Source: PALSA-607 sp963825425 (GTDB lineage: Bacteria; Actinomycetota; Actinomycetes; Acidothermales; Acidothermaceae). Taken from it: a stretch of 64,000 nucleotides of DNA. Within the stretch, counting starts at the first letter, position 1. The number at the start of each line of letters is the position of its first letter. The stretch spans positions 868,001 to 932,000 of the forward strand of contig CAWGTF010000010.1 in assembly GCA_963825425.1 (NCBI GenBank), read 5' to 3'. The notes beneath the pieces were generated by a model. That model saw only the letters and a program-made list of their open reading frames with translations, had not been told where the DNA came from and did no database searches. The position numbers were made by a program, and so were the translations under genes. This document shows positions 44,691 through 53,005 of the stretch, piece after piece.

Positions 44691-46070
44691 GTGCTGACGT
44701 CGTCCCGCATCAGAGTCGCGACTCTCGTCGCGCTTGCAATCTTGGCGACGGCATGCACCTCGAGTACCAAGCACGCCAGCACATCGACGTCCGCGCCAGT
44801 CGCGTCGTCAAGCACATCAACAGCCGGGACGTCGAGTGCTGCGGCGTCAGCTTCGACTCCCCCTGCGTCGCCAGCGCTGTCTAGTACAGCGCCGCCCGCT
44901 GCTGCGTCCAGTGCGGCATCTAGTCCGGCACCCGCTGCGTCACCGCGTGTCGTCGTGGAGCTGGCCCGTTCACATCGGCTCGGCAAGGGCGACGTGGGCA
45001 CGATCGACATCGATGAGCTATCGGTCATCGGGCTGCCTGATGCCGCGGCCGTTGCGGCCGCGCTGCAAGCTCCCGTCACGGCGGCGCTGGCCGACTACAC
45101 CAATTCGGTGGCGTCACAGGAGCCGTGCAATGGGCCCGCGTGCGGGAGCGGTGATTTCCAGGCCGACTTCACGACGAGTCGGGCGGACGCGGTCGTGGTT
45201 TCGGGCACGTGGACGATCTCCACGTTCTTTCCGGGTGCGGCGCATCCGACGACCCAACTCACCGCGGTGATCGTCGACTCGCAGACTGGCGCCACGATCG
45301 CGCCGTCCCAATTGTTCGCCGGCTCGTCCCTGAAGGCACTCGCGCTTGCGACAGGTGCGGCTACCAAGGCGAAGCTCGACGCAATCGGCTGCACTGACGA
45401 ATTCAGTGATGGCGTTGCCCCGACGACCGACAATTATGTGGGCACCGCCATCGGGCGAGCCGGTCTCCTGATTGGCCTCTCGCAGGGACAGGTCGCAGCG
45501 GAGGCGTGCGGCACCGTCGATCTCGCCGTTCCGTGGACCGCTGTGCAATCCCAGCTCAGCAGCATCGGCGCGCGCTTGGCCGCAACGCCGCCGCCGGCCA
45601 CCCCTGTCATCGGTACCGGCACGTCTGGCGACTCGTCGGCAACTGCGCCGCGATGCGTGACGACCTCGCTCAACGTCGGGCTCGGAGTCGCGAAGCAAAC
45701 CGCGAGCACGCAGTATCAACTCCCCATCGTCTTCACGAACGCGTCGACGCAACCATGCTTCTTACTCGGATTTCCCGGCGCCGACTTCGGTGCTGCCGGT
45801 GCCCTTCCGGTGTCACTTGTACGCACCCCAGCCAAGCCCACCAGAATCAACCTCGCTCCCGGCGATCAGGCACACGCCGTCTTGACATATCTGGCCGGCC
45901 CGGATCCAACCTGCGATGCAGGTGGCCCGTGGATCCCATCGACACTCACGGTCACACCACCTGATGACACGACCTCGGTGCAGATCCCGTGGCCGAACGG
46001 CAGCGTCGACGACTGCCAGACCGGCGCGACCCACCCCGGTAGCTACATCGGCCCGGTAGTCGCGAACTGA
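44691..46070 (+). CDS. Lipoprotein with DUF3298/RsiV-like and DUF4232 domains
   Basis: A 459-residue secreted lipoprotein. The signal ends in the lipobox ILATACTSS (Cys at about residue 22). A Ser/Thr/Ala/Pro linker runs to about residue 85. The middle part (about 90-300) resembles the DUF3298/RsiV C-terminal domain: TAVIVDSQTGATIAPSQLFA and CGTVDLAVPWTAVQSQL. The C-terminal 140 residues form a DUF4232 domain (RCVTTSLNVGLGVAKQTAST, NASTQPCFLLGFPGADFG, with paired cysteines). RsiV-type domains can bind lysozyme in Bacillus; no such role is shown here. GTG 44691 has GAGGAG 4 nt upstream. It converges on cdsA with a 1-nt gap. Confidence 0.8.
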   Translation: MLTSSRIRVATLVALAILATACTSSTKHASTSTSAPVASSSTSTAGTSSAAASASTPPASPALSSTAPPAAASSAASSPAPAASPRVVVELARSHRLGKGDVGTIDIDELSVIGLPDAAAVAAALQAPVTAALADYTNSVASQEPCNGPACGSGDFQADFTTSRADAVVVSGTWTISTFFPGAAHPTTQLTAVIVDSQTGATIAPSQLFAGSSLKALALATGAATKAKLDAIGCTDEFSDGVAPTTDNYVGTAIGRAGLLIGLSQGQVAAEACGTVDLAVPWTAVQSQLSSIGARLAATPPPATPVIGTGTSGDSSATAPRCVTTSLNVGLGVAKQTASTQYQLPIVFTNASTQPCFLLGFPGADFGAAGALPVSLVRTPAKPTRINLAPGDQAHAVLTYLAGPDPTCDAGGPWIPSTLTVTPPDDTTSVQIPWPNGSVDDCQTGATHPGSYIGPVVAN

Positions 46071-46071
46071 G

Positions 46072-46926
46072 TCACGTCGGCCAGGGCACGAAGATTGTGA
46101 GCAGCGCCCACGCAACGGGCGCTGCGAGCAGCAGTGAGTCGAATCGATCCATCACGCCGCCGTGCCCCGGCAGCACGTTGCCCATGTCCTTGATGCCGAG
46201 ATCGCGCTTGATGAGCGACTCACTGAGATCGCCGACGGTCGCGGTCACGACGATCGCGAGACCGAACACGACGCCCTGCCACCAAGTTGCGTGCAACGTC
46301 AGCGGAAACAGCAGTCCGCCGCACAGCGCACACGCGGTTGCCGATCCGCCGAACCCCTCCCACGACTTCTTCGGACTCACACTTGGCGCCATCGGGTGCT
46401 TGCCGAGAAACACGCCGACCGCGTACCCGCCGGTGTCACTGCAGACGACGGTCGCAACAAACGCAGCAACCCGACGCGGACCATCGCCCGGCACGACCAT
46501 CAACACGGCGAACCCACCGAGCAAGGCGACGTAGCAGGCGACGAACACACTGGCCGCGATGCCGGCGAGCTTGTCGAGGCCGTCGGTGACCGCGCCCCAG
46601 GCGACCGCCGCGACGACCAGCAACAGGCTGGCGACGACGAGCTTTTCGGTACCGCCCTTGTAGGTCGCCACCAATACTGCGGCCGCACCGATCGCGAGCG
46701 GAATTGCCGGGACGGCGACCGCGCGACCGTGCAAAGCCCGACTCAGTTCGTAGACAGCGGCCATCATGATCACGATCGTGAAGACGACGAAAAGCCACTT
46801 CACGATGAACAACGACGCGGCGACGGCGCCACCGAGCAGAATTCCGATCGTGATCGCCGCGCGCAGATTGCGGCCGGCCCTGGGGCCTGCGACAGCGGGC
46901 GGCTCGTCGACCAAGTCGGCGCTCAC
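46072..46926 (-). CDS. cdsA: Phosphatidate cytidylyltransferase
   Basis: CdsA makes CDP-diacylglycerol, the precursor of membrane phospholipids. The 284-residue membrane protein has about eight helices and the C-terminal family signature GDLSESLIKRDLGIKDMGNV then LPGHGGVMDRFDS, with the metal-binding Asp residues. VCSDTGGYAVGVFLGKHPMA and VSPKKSWEGFGGS are further CdsA hallmarks. It begins with GTG at 46926, 1 nt from the frr stop, and ends almost against the convergent lipoprotein gene. The frr-cdsA pair is conserved in actinobacteria. Confidence 0.95.
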   Translation of the reverse strand: MSADLVDEPPAVAGPRAGRNLRAAITIGILLGGAVAASLFIVKWLFVVFTIVIMMAAVYELSRALHGRAVAVPAIPLAIGAAAVLVATYKGGTEKLVVASLLLVVAAVAWGAVTDGLDKLAGIAASVFVACYVALLGGFAVLMVVPGDGPRRVAAFVATVVCSDTGGYAVGVFLGKHPMAPSVSPKKSWEGFGGSATACALCGGLLFPLTLHATWWQGVVFGLAIVVTATVGDLSESLIKRDLGIKDMGNVLPGHGGVMDRFDSLLLAAPVAWALLTIFVPWPT

Positions 46927-46927
46927 A

Positions 46928-47485
46928 TCAGACCTCGAGGAGTTCGACTTCCTTGTGTCGCAGCACCTCGTCGATCTGTGCGACGTAGCGATGCGTCAGG
47001 TCGTCGAGTTCCTTCTCCGCACGATGGACGTCGTCCTCGCCGGCCTCGCCGCCCTTCTCAAGCTTGTCGAGCGCTTCCTTCGCATGGCGCCGGATGTTGC
47101 GGATCGAGATCCTCGCGTCCTCGGCTTCGCTGCGCGCAAGTTTGATGTAGTCGCGACGACGCTCCTCGGTGAGCTGAGGGACGCTGACACGGATCACGTT
47201 GCCGTCGTCGGTCGGATTCACGCCGAGGTCGGAGTCGCGGATCGCTTTCTCGATCGCGCGCAGTGAACCCTTGTCGTAGGGGCTGATCACGATCATGCGG
47301 GCGTCGGCGACCGTGAAGCCGGCGAGTTGGTTCAGCGGCGTGGTTGTCCCGTAGTACTCGACGACGACCCGCGCAAACATCCCCGGGTGCGCACGGCCGG
47401 TCCGGATCGCCGCGAAGCTGTCCTTCGCGACGCTGACGGCCTTGTCCATCTTCTCTTCGGCCTCGAAGAGGGTGTCGTCGATCAC
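46928..47485 (-). CDS. frr: Ribosome recycling factor
   Basis: RRF splits post-termination ribosomes with EF-G. The 185-residue protein begins IDDTLFEAEEKMDKAVSVAK and contains FAAIRTGRAHPGMFARVVVE, YYGTTTPLNQLAGFTVADAR and IRVSVPQLTEERRRDYIKLA, all diagnostic. Length is exact for the family. I choose GTG 47485, with AGGAG 5 nt upstream, over the longer frame from 47503. It follows pyrH after 45 nt and precedes cdsA, the standard order. Confidence 0.96.
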   Translation of the reverse strand: MIDDTLFEAEEKMDKAVSVAKDSFAAIRTGRAHPGMFARVVVEYYGTTTPLNQLAGFTVADARMIVISPYDKGSLRAIEKAIRDSDLGVNPTDDGNVIRVSVPQLTEERRRDYIKLARSEAEDARISIRNIRRHAKEALDKLEKGGEAGEDDVHRAEKELDDLTHRYVAQIDEVLRHKEVELLEV

Positions 47486-47530
47486 ACGAGCTCCTTGCTG
47501 CAACTGTTCAGAGACAGTGCTGGACGCCGA

Positions 47531-48314
47531 TCAGCGGGCGCCGGCACTCACCATCGTCCCGATCTTCTCACCGTGCACGGCCCTGCGGATGTTGCCGTCC
47601 TCGAGCAGGTTGAACACCACGATCGGCATGGCGTTGTCGCGGCAAAGGCTGATGGCCGTCGCGTCGGCAAACTTCAGGTCACGAGCCAGCACCTCGTCGT
47701 AGTCCAACGTGTCGAACCTGCACGGCGTCCGGGTTGGTCTTCGGATCACTGTCGTAGACGCCGTCGACGCTCTTGGCCATCAGCACAACCTGGGCGCCGA
47801 TCTCCAGCGCCCGTTGCGCAGCGGTCGTGTCGGTCGAGAAGAACGGTGCCCCAAGGCCCGCGCCGAAAATGACGACGCGGCCCTTCTGCAAGTGCCGGAT
47901 AGCTCGGCGCGGCACGTACGGCTCGGCGACCTGACCCATCGTGATGGCGGTCTGCACCCGGGTCTCGACGTGCTGCTTCTCCAGGAAGTCCTGCAAGGCC
48001 AGACAGTTCATGACCGTGCCGAGCATGCCCATGTAGTCGGAGCGCGCGCGGTCCATGCCGCGCACCGACAGTTCGGCGCCCCTGAAGAAGTTGCCACCGC
48101 CGATGACGACCGCGACCTGAACGCCTTCGGCGACCACGACGCCGATCTGTCGCGCGATCGACACGACGACGTCGGGGTCGACGCCGAGCGTGCCGTCCCC
48201 GGCGAACGCCTCTCCGGACAACTTCAGGACGACGCGTTGATAACCCTGATAGGGCTGCACGCCATCGCCGCGCGCCACCACTCCGCCGAACTCGACCTCG
48301 TCACGATTGGTCAA
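47531..48314 (-). CDS. pyrH: UMP kinase (frame broken once)
   Basis: PyrH phosphorylates UMP to UDP and is essential. About 260 codons. The first frame shows YQRVVLKLSGEAFAGDGTLG, VAVVIGGGNFFRGAELSVRG and VVIFGAGLGAPFFSTDTTAA up to DSDPKTNPDAVQ. Near 47715 the frame changes and the protein continues with FDTLDYDEVLARDLKFADAT, SLCRDNAMPIVVFNLLEDGN and HGEKIGTMV, completing the family pattern. One base more than expected lies at the joint, so an indel error is likely. The start is uncertain: TTG at 48314 or an in-frame GTG at 48281. Confidence 0.92.
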
Positions 48315-48341
48315 CTAGAACCCCTCATCAGCGATTGCCCG

Positions 48342-48373
48342 CCATCGATGGGGTGGTTGGCCGCCATCGATGG
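48342..48373. repeat. Twin CCATCGATGG palindromes in the tsf-pyrH gap
   Basis: The 10-bp palindrome CCATCGATGG occurs at 48342-48351 and 48364-48373. The 22-bp spacing is about two helical turns. It lies in the 105-bp gap between tsf and pyrH, where a pyrH promoter would be. The second copy extends to a 12-bp palindrome, GCCATCGATGGC. This may be a binding site for a dimeric regulator or a short duplication. Confidence 0.55.
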
Positions 48374-48419
48374 CCTGGGTGCGGTCGACGTCCGTGCCAG
48401 TACTGGTGGGCAGTCTGCC

Positions 48420-49253
48420 TCAGGATTGCCCGACGCGGAACCTCACGAACCGGGTCGCCTGGACGCCCGCCTCGTCGAGAACCTGCTTGACCGACTTCTT
48501 GCTGTCCTTGGCGAACGCCTGCTCGATCAGCACTGCGTCCTTGTAGAACCCGCTCACTCTGCCCTCGACGATCTTGGGCAGCGCGGCCTCGGGCTTGCCC
48601 TCCTCGCGCGCGGTCGCCTCGGCGATGCGGCGCTCGTTCTCCACGACGTCCGCCGGGATCTCGTCACGATGCAGGTAGGACGGCGAGAACGCCGCGATGT
48701 GCTGAGCGACGTCCTTGCCGACCTCGGGGTGCTCGCTGTCGAGCTCGATCAGGACGCCGAGTTGCGGCGGCAGGTCGGGACTCGTCTTGTGCAGGTAGCT
48801 CACGACGTGGCCGCCACCGGTGAACTTCGCCACCCGGCCGAGTTCGATCTTCTCGCCGAGCGTCGCGCTGTTCTCATCGATCAGCTCGCTGACCCGGCGT
48901 CCGTCGACCACCACGTCGAGCAGACTGGCCGGGTCGGTGGCGTCAGAGTCGACGAATGCCTTCACAAGCGCGGCACCGAGCTGCTGGAACCGGTCGCCCT
49001 TCGCGACGAAGTCCGTCTCGCACTTCAGCTCGAGAAGCACGCCCGAGTCGCCACTCGCCTGGGCCGCGATGAGGCCGTTTTGAGTCGTGCGCTCGGCGCG
49101 CTTACCGACGTCCTTCGCGCCCTTGATGCGAAGCAGCTCGACGGCCTTGTCGAAGTCACCGTCGGTCTCGTCGAGAGCCTTCTTGCAATCCATCATGCCG
49201 GCGGCGGTGAGCTCACGAAGCCGCTTGACGTCGGCCGTGGTGTAGTTCGCCAT
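48420..49253 (-). CDS. tsf: Translation elongation factor Ts
   Basis: EF-Ts recharges EF-Tu with GTP. The 277-residue protein starts ANYTTADVKRLRELTAAGMM with the conserved MDCKKALDETDGDFDKAVEL and GLIAAQASGDSGVLLELKCE; the EF-Tu contact TDFV is present in CETDFVAKGDRFQQLGAAL. Two core subdomains follow. It ends FVRFRVGQS. Normal actinobacterial length. It follows rpsB after 50 nt, the conserved rpsB-tsf operon. Confidence 0.96.
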   Translation of the reverse strand: MANYTTADVKRLRELTAAGMMDCKKALDETDGDFDKAVELLRIKGAKDVGKRAERTTQNGLIAAQASGDSGVLLELKCETDFVAKGDRFQQLGAALVKAFVDSDATDPASLLDVVVDGRRVSELIDENSATLGEKIELGRVAKFTGGGHVVSYLHKTSPDLPPQLGVLIELDSEHPEVGKDVAQHIAAFSPSYLHRDEIPADVVENERRIAEATAREEGKPEAALPKIVEGRVSGFYKDAVLIEQAFAKDSKKSVKQVLDEAGVQATRFVRFRVGQS

Positions 49254-49303
49254 GATCGCTTCGTCGTCCTTCAGGTCGGTGTATCGCTAGTGATGGTCCA
49301 GGC

Positions 49304-50254
49304 TTACGCGTCAGCCGGCGGCGCTGCTGGCTCGCCGGCGACCGTGCCGGCAGCGGGTGCCGCCTCGGGGGCTTCCACGGTCGCCTCGGCGGAAGCCGGG
49401 GCGGCCGCAGCTGGTGCTGCGGTCTCGGCTGCCGCTTCTGCAGCAGCATCAGCGGCTGCCGTATTCCGGACGAGCAGTTCGCGCTCCCAGTCGGCGAGCG
49501 GCTCGCCGCCACCGAGTTCGCTGCCGGCGTCGACGTCAGGCTTGGCGTCACCGACGCGCGCGGCTACCCGGGCCATCAGCCCGTCGGCCACCGCATCCGC
49601 GACCACCCGGGTGAGCAGCGCGACTGAGCGGATCGCGTCGTCGTTGCCGGGGATCTTGTAGTCGACCTCGTCGGGATCACAGTTGGTGTCGAGGATCGCC
49701 ACCACCGGGATGCCCAGCTTGCGAGCCTCGCCGACGGCGATGTGCTCCTTCTTGGTGTCGACGATCCACACCGCGCTCGGAACCCGCGACATCTCCCGGA
49801 TGCCGCCGAGGGTCTTGAGCAGCTTGTCCTTCTCGCGCTGGAGGACGAGCGCCTCCTTCTTGGTGCGCTGCCCATAGCTCGCGCCCCCCTGCTCAAGGAT
49901 CTCAAGTTCCTTGAGCCGCTGAAGGCGCTTGAAGACGGTCTGGAAGTTGGTCAGCATGCCGCCGAGCCAGCGCTGGTTGACGTAGGGCATGCCTACGCGG
50001 GTGGCCTGCTCGGCCACGGCCTCTTGCGCCTGCTTCTTGGTGCCGACGAACAACACCGAGCCGCCGTGCGCCACGGTGTCCTTGACGAACTCGTAGGCGC
50101 GGTCGATGTAGGTCAGCGACTGCTGAAGGTCGATGATGTAGATGCCGTTGCGCTCGGTGAAGATGAATCGCTTCATCTTCGGGTTCCAGCGCCGGGTCTG
50201 ATGCCCGAAATGGACGCCGCTCGCGAGCAGCTCTTTCATGGTGACGACGGCCAT
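49304..50254 (-). CDS. rpsB: 30S ribosomal protein S2
   Basis: S2 joins the 30S subunit late and helps bind S1 and mRNA. The protein starts AVVTMKELLASGVHFGHQTR and shows GIYIIDLQQSLTYIDRAYEF, NQRWLGGMLTNFQTVFKRLQ and AILDTNCDPDEVDYKIPGND. It has an extra Ala/Glu/Pro-rich C-terminal tail of about 60 residues, as in other actinobacteria. I start at ATG 50254 (AAGGAG 8 nt upstream); the open frame extends about 100 codons further but only into the leader. Transcription likely starts about 210 nt upstream from the promoter at 50470-50500. Confidence 0.96.
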   Translation of the reverse strand: MAVVTMKELLASGVHFGHQTRRWNPKMKRFIFTERNGIYIIDLQQSLTYIDRAYEFVKDTVAHGGSVLFVGTKKQAQEAVAEQATRVGMPYVNQRWLGGMLTNFQTVFKRLQRLKELEILEQGGASYGQRTKKEALVLQREKDKLLKTLGGIREMSRVPSAVWIVDTKKEHIAVGEARKLGIPVVAILDTNCDPDEVDYKIPGNDDAIRSVALLTRVVADAVADGLMARVAARVGDAKPDVDAGSELGGGEPLADWERELLVRNTAAADAAAEAAAETAAPAAAAPASAEATVEAPEAAPAAGTVAGEPAAPPADA

Positions 50255-50406
50255 GGCCGCGCACTCCTTCTGGCACCCCACATCACTGAAGGAGCGGATG
50301 TCGCCGGGTGCCGATCCTCGGTTCTTCGCGGACGCCGGTCGGCGGCCACGCCTGACGCCCTGATCGCCGTGATTCCTCGACTGTCGTCGAAGGCACCGAG
50401 TGGCAG

Positions 50407-50422
50407 CCGGCCCGAGGGCCGG
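50407..50422 (-). other. Hairpin in the rpsB leader
   Basis: CCGGCC-CGAG-GGCCGG forms a stable hairpin about 150 nt upstream of the rpsB start, inside the predicted long leader. Ribosomal protein operons often carry leader structures for autoregulation by their product; this is only suggested here. The rest of the 332-bp rpsB-M23 gap holds the promoter at 50470-50500 and no gene that I can see. Confidence 0.45.
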
Positions 50423-50469
50423 TGGGTAGGGCATGCGATGTAGGCCGGGCGGACCCAACCTCATCCGGC

Positions 50470-50500
50470 AGTCTACGCGAGCGTCGCAGAGCGTGACCAA
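50470..50500 (-). promoter_or_regulatory. Predicted rpsB promoter
   Basis: On the minus strand TTGGTC (-35, 50495-50500) is followed after 19 bp by TAGACT (-10, 50470-50475), a form common for the principal sigma factor in actinomycetes. The spacer is long, but TGGTCA as -35 shortens it to 18. It gives rpsB an approximately 210-nt leader. Confidence 0.5.
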
Positions 50501-50586
50501 TCCGCGGTCGTCCACAGGCCGCCGTCCAGATGCACCGATCGGCACTTCGAGATCCAACGGCCCCTGCGGGCGAGCAAGGTCGGGGT

Positions 50587-51103
50587 ATGAGAACGCGGAT
50601 CGTTTCCTTGATGATCGCCCTGGGTACCGCCCTGGCAGGCGTCGGTTCCGGCGTTACAGCAGCCGCCCAGACGACCGGAGCCCGCGCGCATCTCTATCCC
50701 CCGCTGCCGCTGCCCCTTGCGGTCCTGCACTCGTTTGCGCCACCGCTACATCCCTGGGCCGCCGGCAACCGCGGCGTCGATCTGGCTGCGTACGCCGGCG
50801 AGCGGGTGGCCGCTGCCACGTCCGGGCGTGGTTCTGTACGCCGGCCTGCTCGCCGGTCGCGGGGTGATCTCGATCCGCGACGGGAGCTTGCGCACCACCT
50901 ACGAGCCGGTCGAGCCCGTCGTCCGCGCTGGCGACACCGTCACGGCCGGGCAACTCATCGGGTACGTATCGACTGCGGCCGACGCGTGCGGGCGGGCGGG
51001 GAGCTGCCTGCATTGGGGGGCGCTTGAGGCAGCTCTCTACGTCGATCCGATGGGGCTACTGCGCGCACCACGGGTCAGGTTGCTGCCGATCTGGAGCGGC
51101 TAG
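50587..51103 (+). CDS. Secreted M23 peptidase-like protein (frame broken once; metal ligand missing)
   Basis: About 171 codons. An N-terminal signal sequence (RTRIVSLMIALGTALAGVGS) precedes an M23/LytM fold: LHSFAPPLHPWAAGNRGVDL, then after an indel near 50825 VVLYAGLLAGRGVISIRDGS, LRTTYEPVEPVVRAGDTVTA and SCLHWGALEAALYVDPMGLL. In active M23 enzymes the first motif is HxxxD; here it is NRGVD, so the zinc-ligand His is replaced by Asn. The second motif keeps only one His (CLHWG), as usual in this family branch. It may bind rather than cleave peptidoglycan. A homologue lies next to rpsB in mycobacteria (Rv2891). Divergent from rpsB; its end overlaps the whiG end. Confidence 0.83.
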
Positions 51104-51948
51104 GCGGACTGTTCGGCGAGCTTGGCGCGCAACTGGAGAACGGCCTTCGTGTGCATCTGGCAGATGCGACTCTCCGTGACGCCGAGCACCTGGCCGATCT
51201 CGGCCAGCGTGAGTCCCTCGTAGTAGTACAACGTGACGACGATCTTCTCGCGCTCGGGCAGGGTGTTGATCGCCCGCGACAACAGGTACTTGGTCTCCTC
51301 GGTCTCGAAGACCTCGACTGGATCTTCGGCCCTGGTGTCTTCGAGGGTGTCGACGAGGGAGAGCTTGTCGCCGCGCTCGCCGCCCACGTTCAGCAACTCG
51401 TCGAGCGCGATCACGTTGACGAACGAGACCTGGCTGAAGATGGTGTGCAACTCGTCGAGGCTGATACCGAGCTCACCGGCAACCTCCGACTCCGTCGGGG
51501 TGCGGTGCAGTTTCGCTTCGAGCGCGGCGTACGCCTTCTCGACCTCGCGAGCCTTGTAGCGCACCGACCGCGGGATCCAGTCGATCGCGCGCAGCTCATC
51601 GATGATCGCGCCCTTGATCCGGCTGATCGCGTAGGTCTCGAACTTGATCGCCCGCTCGAGGTCGAACTTCTCGATCGCGTCGATCAGCCCGAAGATGCCG
51701 TACGAGACGAGGTCGGCCTGCTCGATGTTGGGCGGCAACCCGACACCAACCCGGCCAGCGACGTACTTGACGAGCGGTGAGTAGTGCAGGATCAGCCGCT
51801 CGCGAAGGCGGCTCTCGCCGGTCGCCTTGAATTCCTGCCACAGTTCGCGCAACGCCGCCTCGGCGTTGAGCTTCACAACGGCGGGGTCTTCTTCGGGTGC
51901 TGCGGCTAGCACGCCCGAGCGCTCAGGCTCTGGGGTGCGCGCGGTCAT
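51100..51948 (-). CDS. whiG: RNA polymerase sigma factor, WhiG/FliA family
   Basis: A 282-residue group 3 sigma-70 factor. Region 2 reads YVAGRVGVGLPPNIEQADLV then YGIFGLIDAIEKFDLERAIK and YAISRIKGAIIDELRAIDWI. Region 3 has KLHRTPTESEVAGELGISLD. Region 4 has LPEREKIVVTLYYYEGLTLA with the DNA-binding helix GQVLGVTESRICQMHTKAVL. In Streptomyces WhiG starts spore development; in motile species the same family directs flagellar genes. No anti-sigma gene is next to it. It overlaps xerC by 26 nt and is probably co-transcribed with it. Confidence 0.95.
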   Translation of the reverse strand: MTARTPEPERSGVLAAAPEEDPAVVKLNAEAALRELWQEFKATGESRLRERLILHYSPLVKYVAGRVGVGLPPNIEQADLVSYGIFGLIDAIEKFDLERAIKFETYAISRIKGAIIDELRAIDWIPRSVRYKAREVEKAYAALEAKLHRTPTESEVAGELGISLDELHTIFSQVSFVNVIALDELLNVGGERGDKLSLVDTLEDTRAEDPVEVFETEETKYLLSRAINTLPEREKIVVTLYYYEGLTLAEIGQVLGVTESRICQMHTKAVLQLRAKLAEQSA

Positions 51949-52929
51949 AGGTAGCCCTCAGTCGCTCGACGGAAACGTGCGTATAGACCTGTGTCGTTGC
52001 GAGCGTAGCGTGACCAAGTATCTCCTGGACGGTTCTTAGGTCAGCGCCACCCTCAAGAAGGTGCGTCGCCGCACTGTGTCGAAGCCCGTGCGGGCCGATG
52101 TCGGGGGCGTCGGGCACCAGCGCGATTCGGGCATGCACCAGTCGGCGGACAGCACGCTGGTCGAGGCGGCGACCGCGCGCGCCCAGGAAGAGAGCGGGGC
52201 CACTGTCGGCAGTCACGAGCGCCGGCCGGCCGACGACACGCCAACGCTCGACAGCCCGCACAGCCGGGACGCCGAGGGGAACTGTCCGCTGCTTGTTGCC
52301 CTTTCCGAGCACCCGGACGACGTGGCGACCCCTGTCGAGGTCGTCGATGTCGAGCCCGACCAGTTCACCGACCCGGATGCCCGTCGCATAGAGCAGCTCG
52401 AGTACCGCGTCGTCGCGCAACTGGTCGGGACCAACCTCGCCGGGCGGGCCGTCAACGGGAGGTTCGAGCAGGGCGACTGCTTGCGCCTGCGACAGCACGC
52501 CCGGCAGCAGCCGCTGGGCCTTCGGCGTGGCCAGGATCAGACCCGGATCCGGCGTCAACCAGCCACGCCGAGCGCAGAACGCGGTAAAGACTCGGGCGGA
52601 CGCCGCGTGCCTGGCGATCGTCGTCCTCGCCAAGCCTCTGGTGGTCAGCCTCGCCAGCCAACTCCGCAAGACCCCGATGTCGAGACCGCAAGGTGCGGGC
52701 GGCCCATCCGGTCCGCGTGGTCGAGCAAACTCGCGATATCGGCGGTGTAGGCCCGGATCGTGTGCTCGGACAGCCCACGCTCAAGGCGCAAATGCCGGAC
52801 GAAGGCAGCCAGGACATCCGGGGCGTCAGGGCTCTCGGGGGTCTCCGGCGACGATTCGGTGTGCACCGTGAGCGATGCACGTTCACCGACCTCCAACTGC
52901 GCACCCATCTCTGCACCGTCGCCCGCCAT
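51923..52929 (-). CDS. xerC: Tyrosine recombinase XerC (frame broken once)
   Basis: XerC resolves chromosome dimers at dif with its partner. About 335 codons. The N-terminal core-binding domain (AAFVRHLRLERGLSEHTIRA, TADIASLLDHADRMG) lies in one frame. After an indel near 52680 the frame continues with SWLARLTTRGLARTTIARHA and the catalytic domain. Catalytic Arg is in ATGIRVGELVGLDI, Lys in LGKGNKQRTVPLG, HxLR in HGLRHSAATHLLEGG, and the last His and Tyr in ILGHATLATTQVYTHV. The start is uncertain (ATG 52929 or 52908). In relatives it sits beside dprA; here a sugar island intervenes. Confidence 0.9.
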
Positions 52930-53005
52930 GGCCCCTGGGTCAAGCACCGGCAGCCGGACGCGCCGAAGGTGACGGATGATCGGCGCGTAGCGGCTGTTTC
53001 GATTC

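Noticed and set aside
47709..49661. A 650-codon open frame on the plus strand across pyrH, tsf and rpsB
   Set aside because: It is antisense to three conserved genes and has no family pattern; long antisense frames are expected in high-GC DNA.
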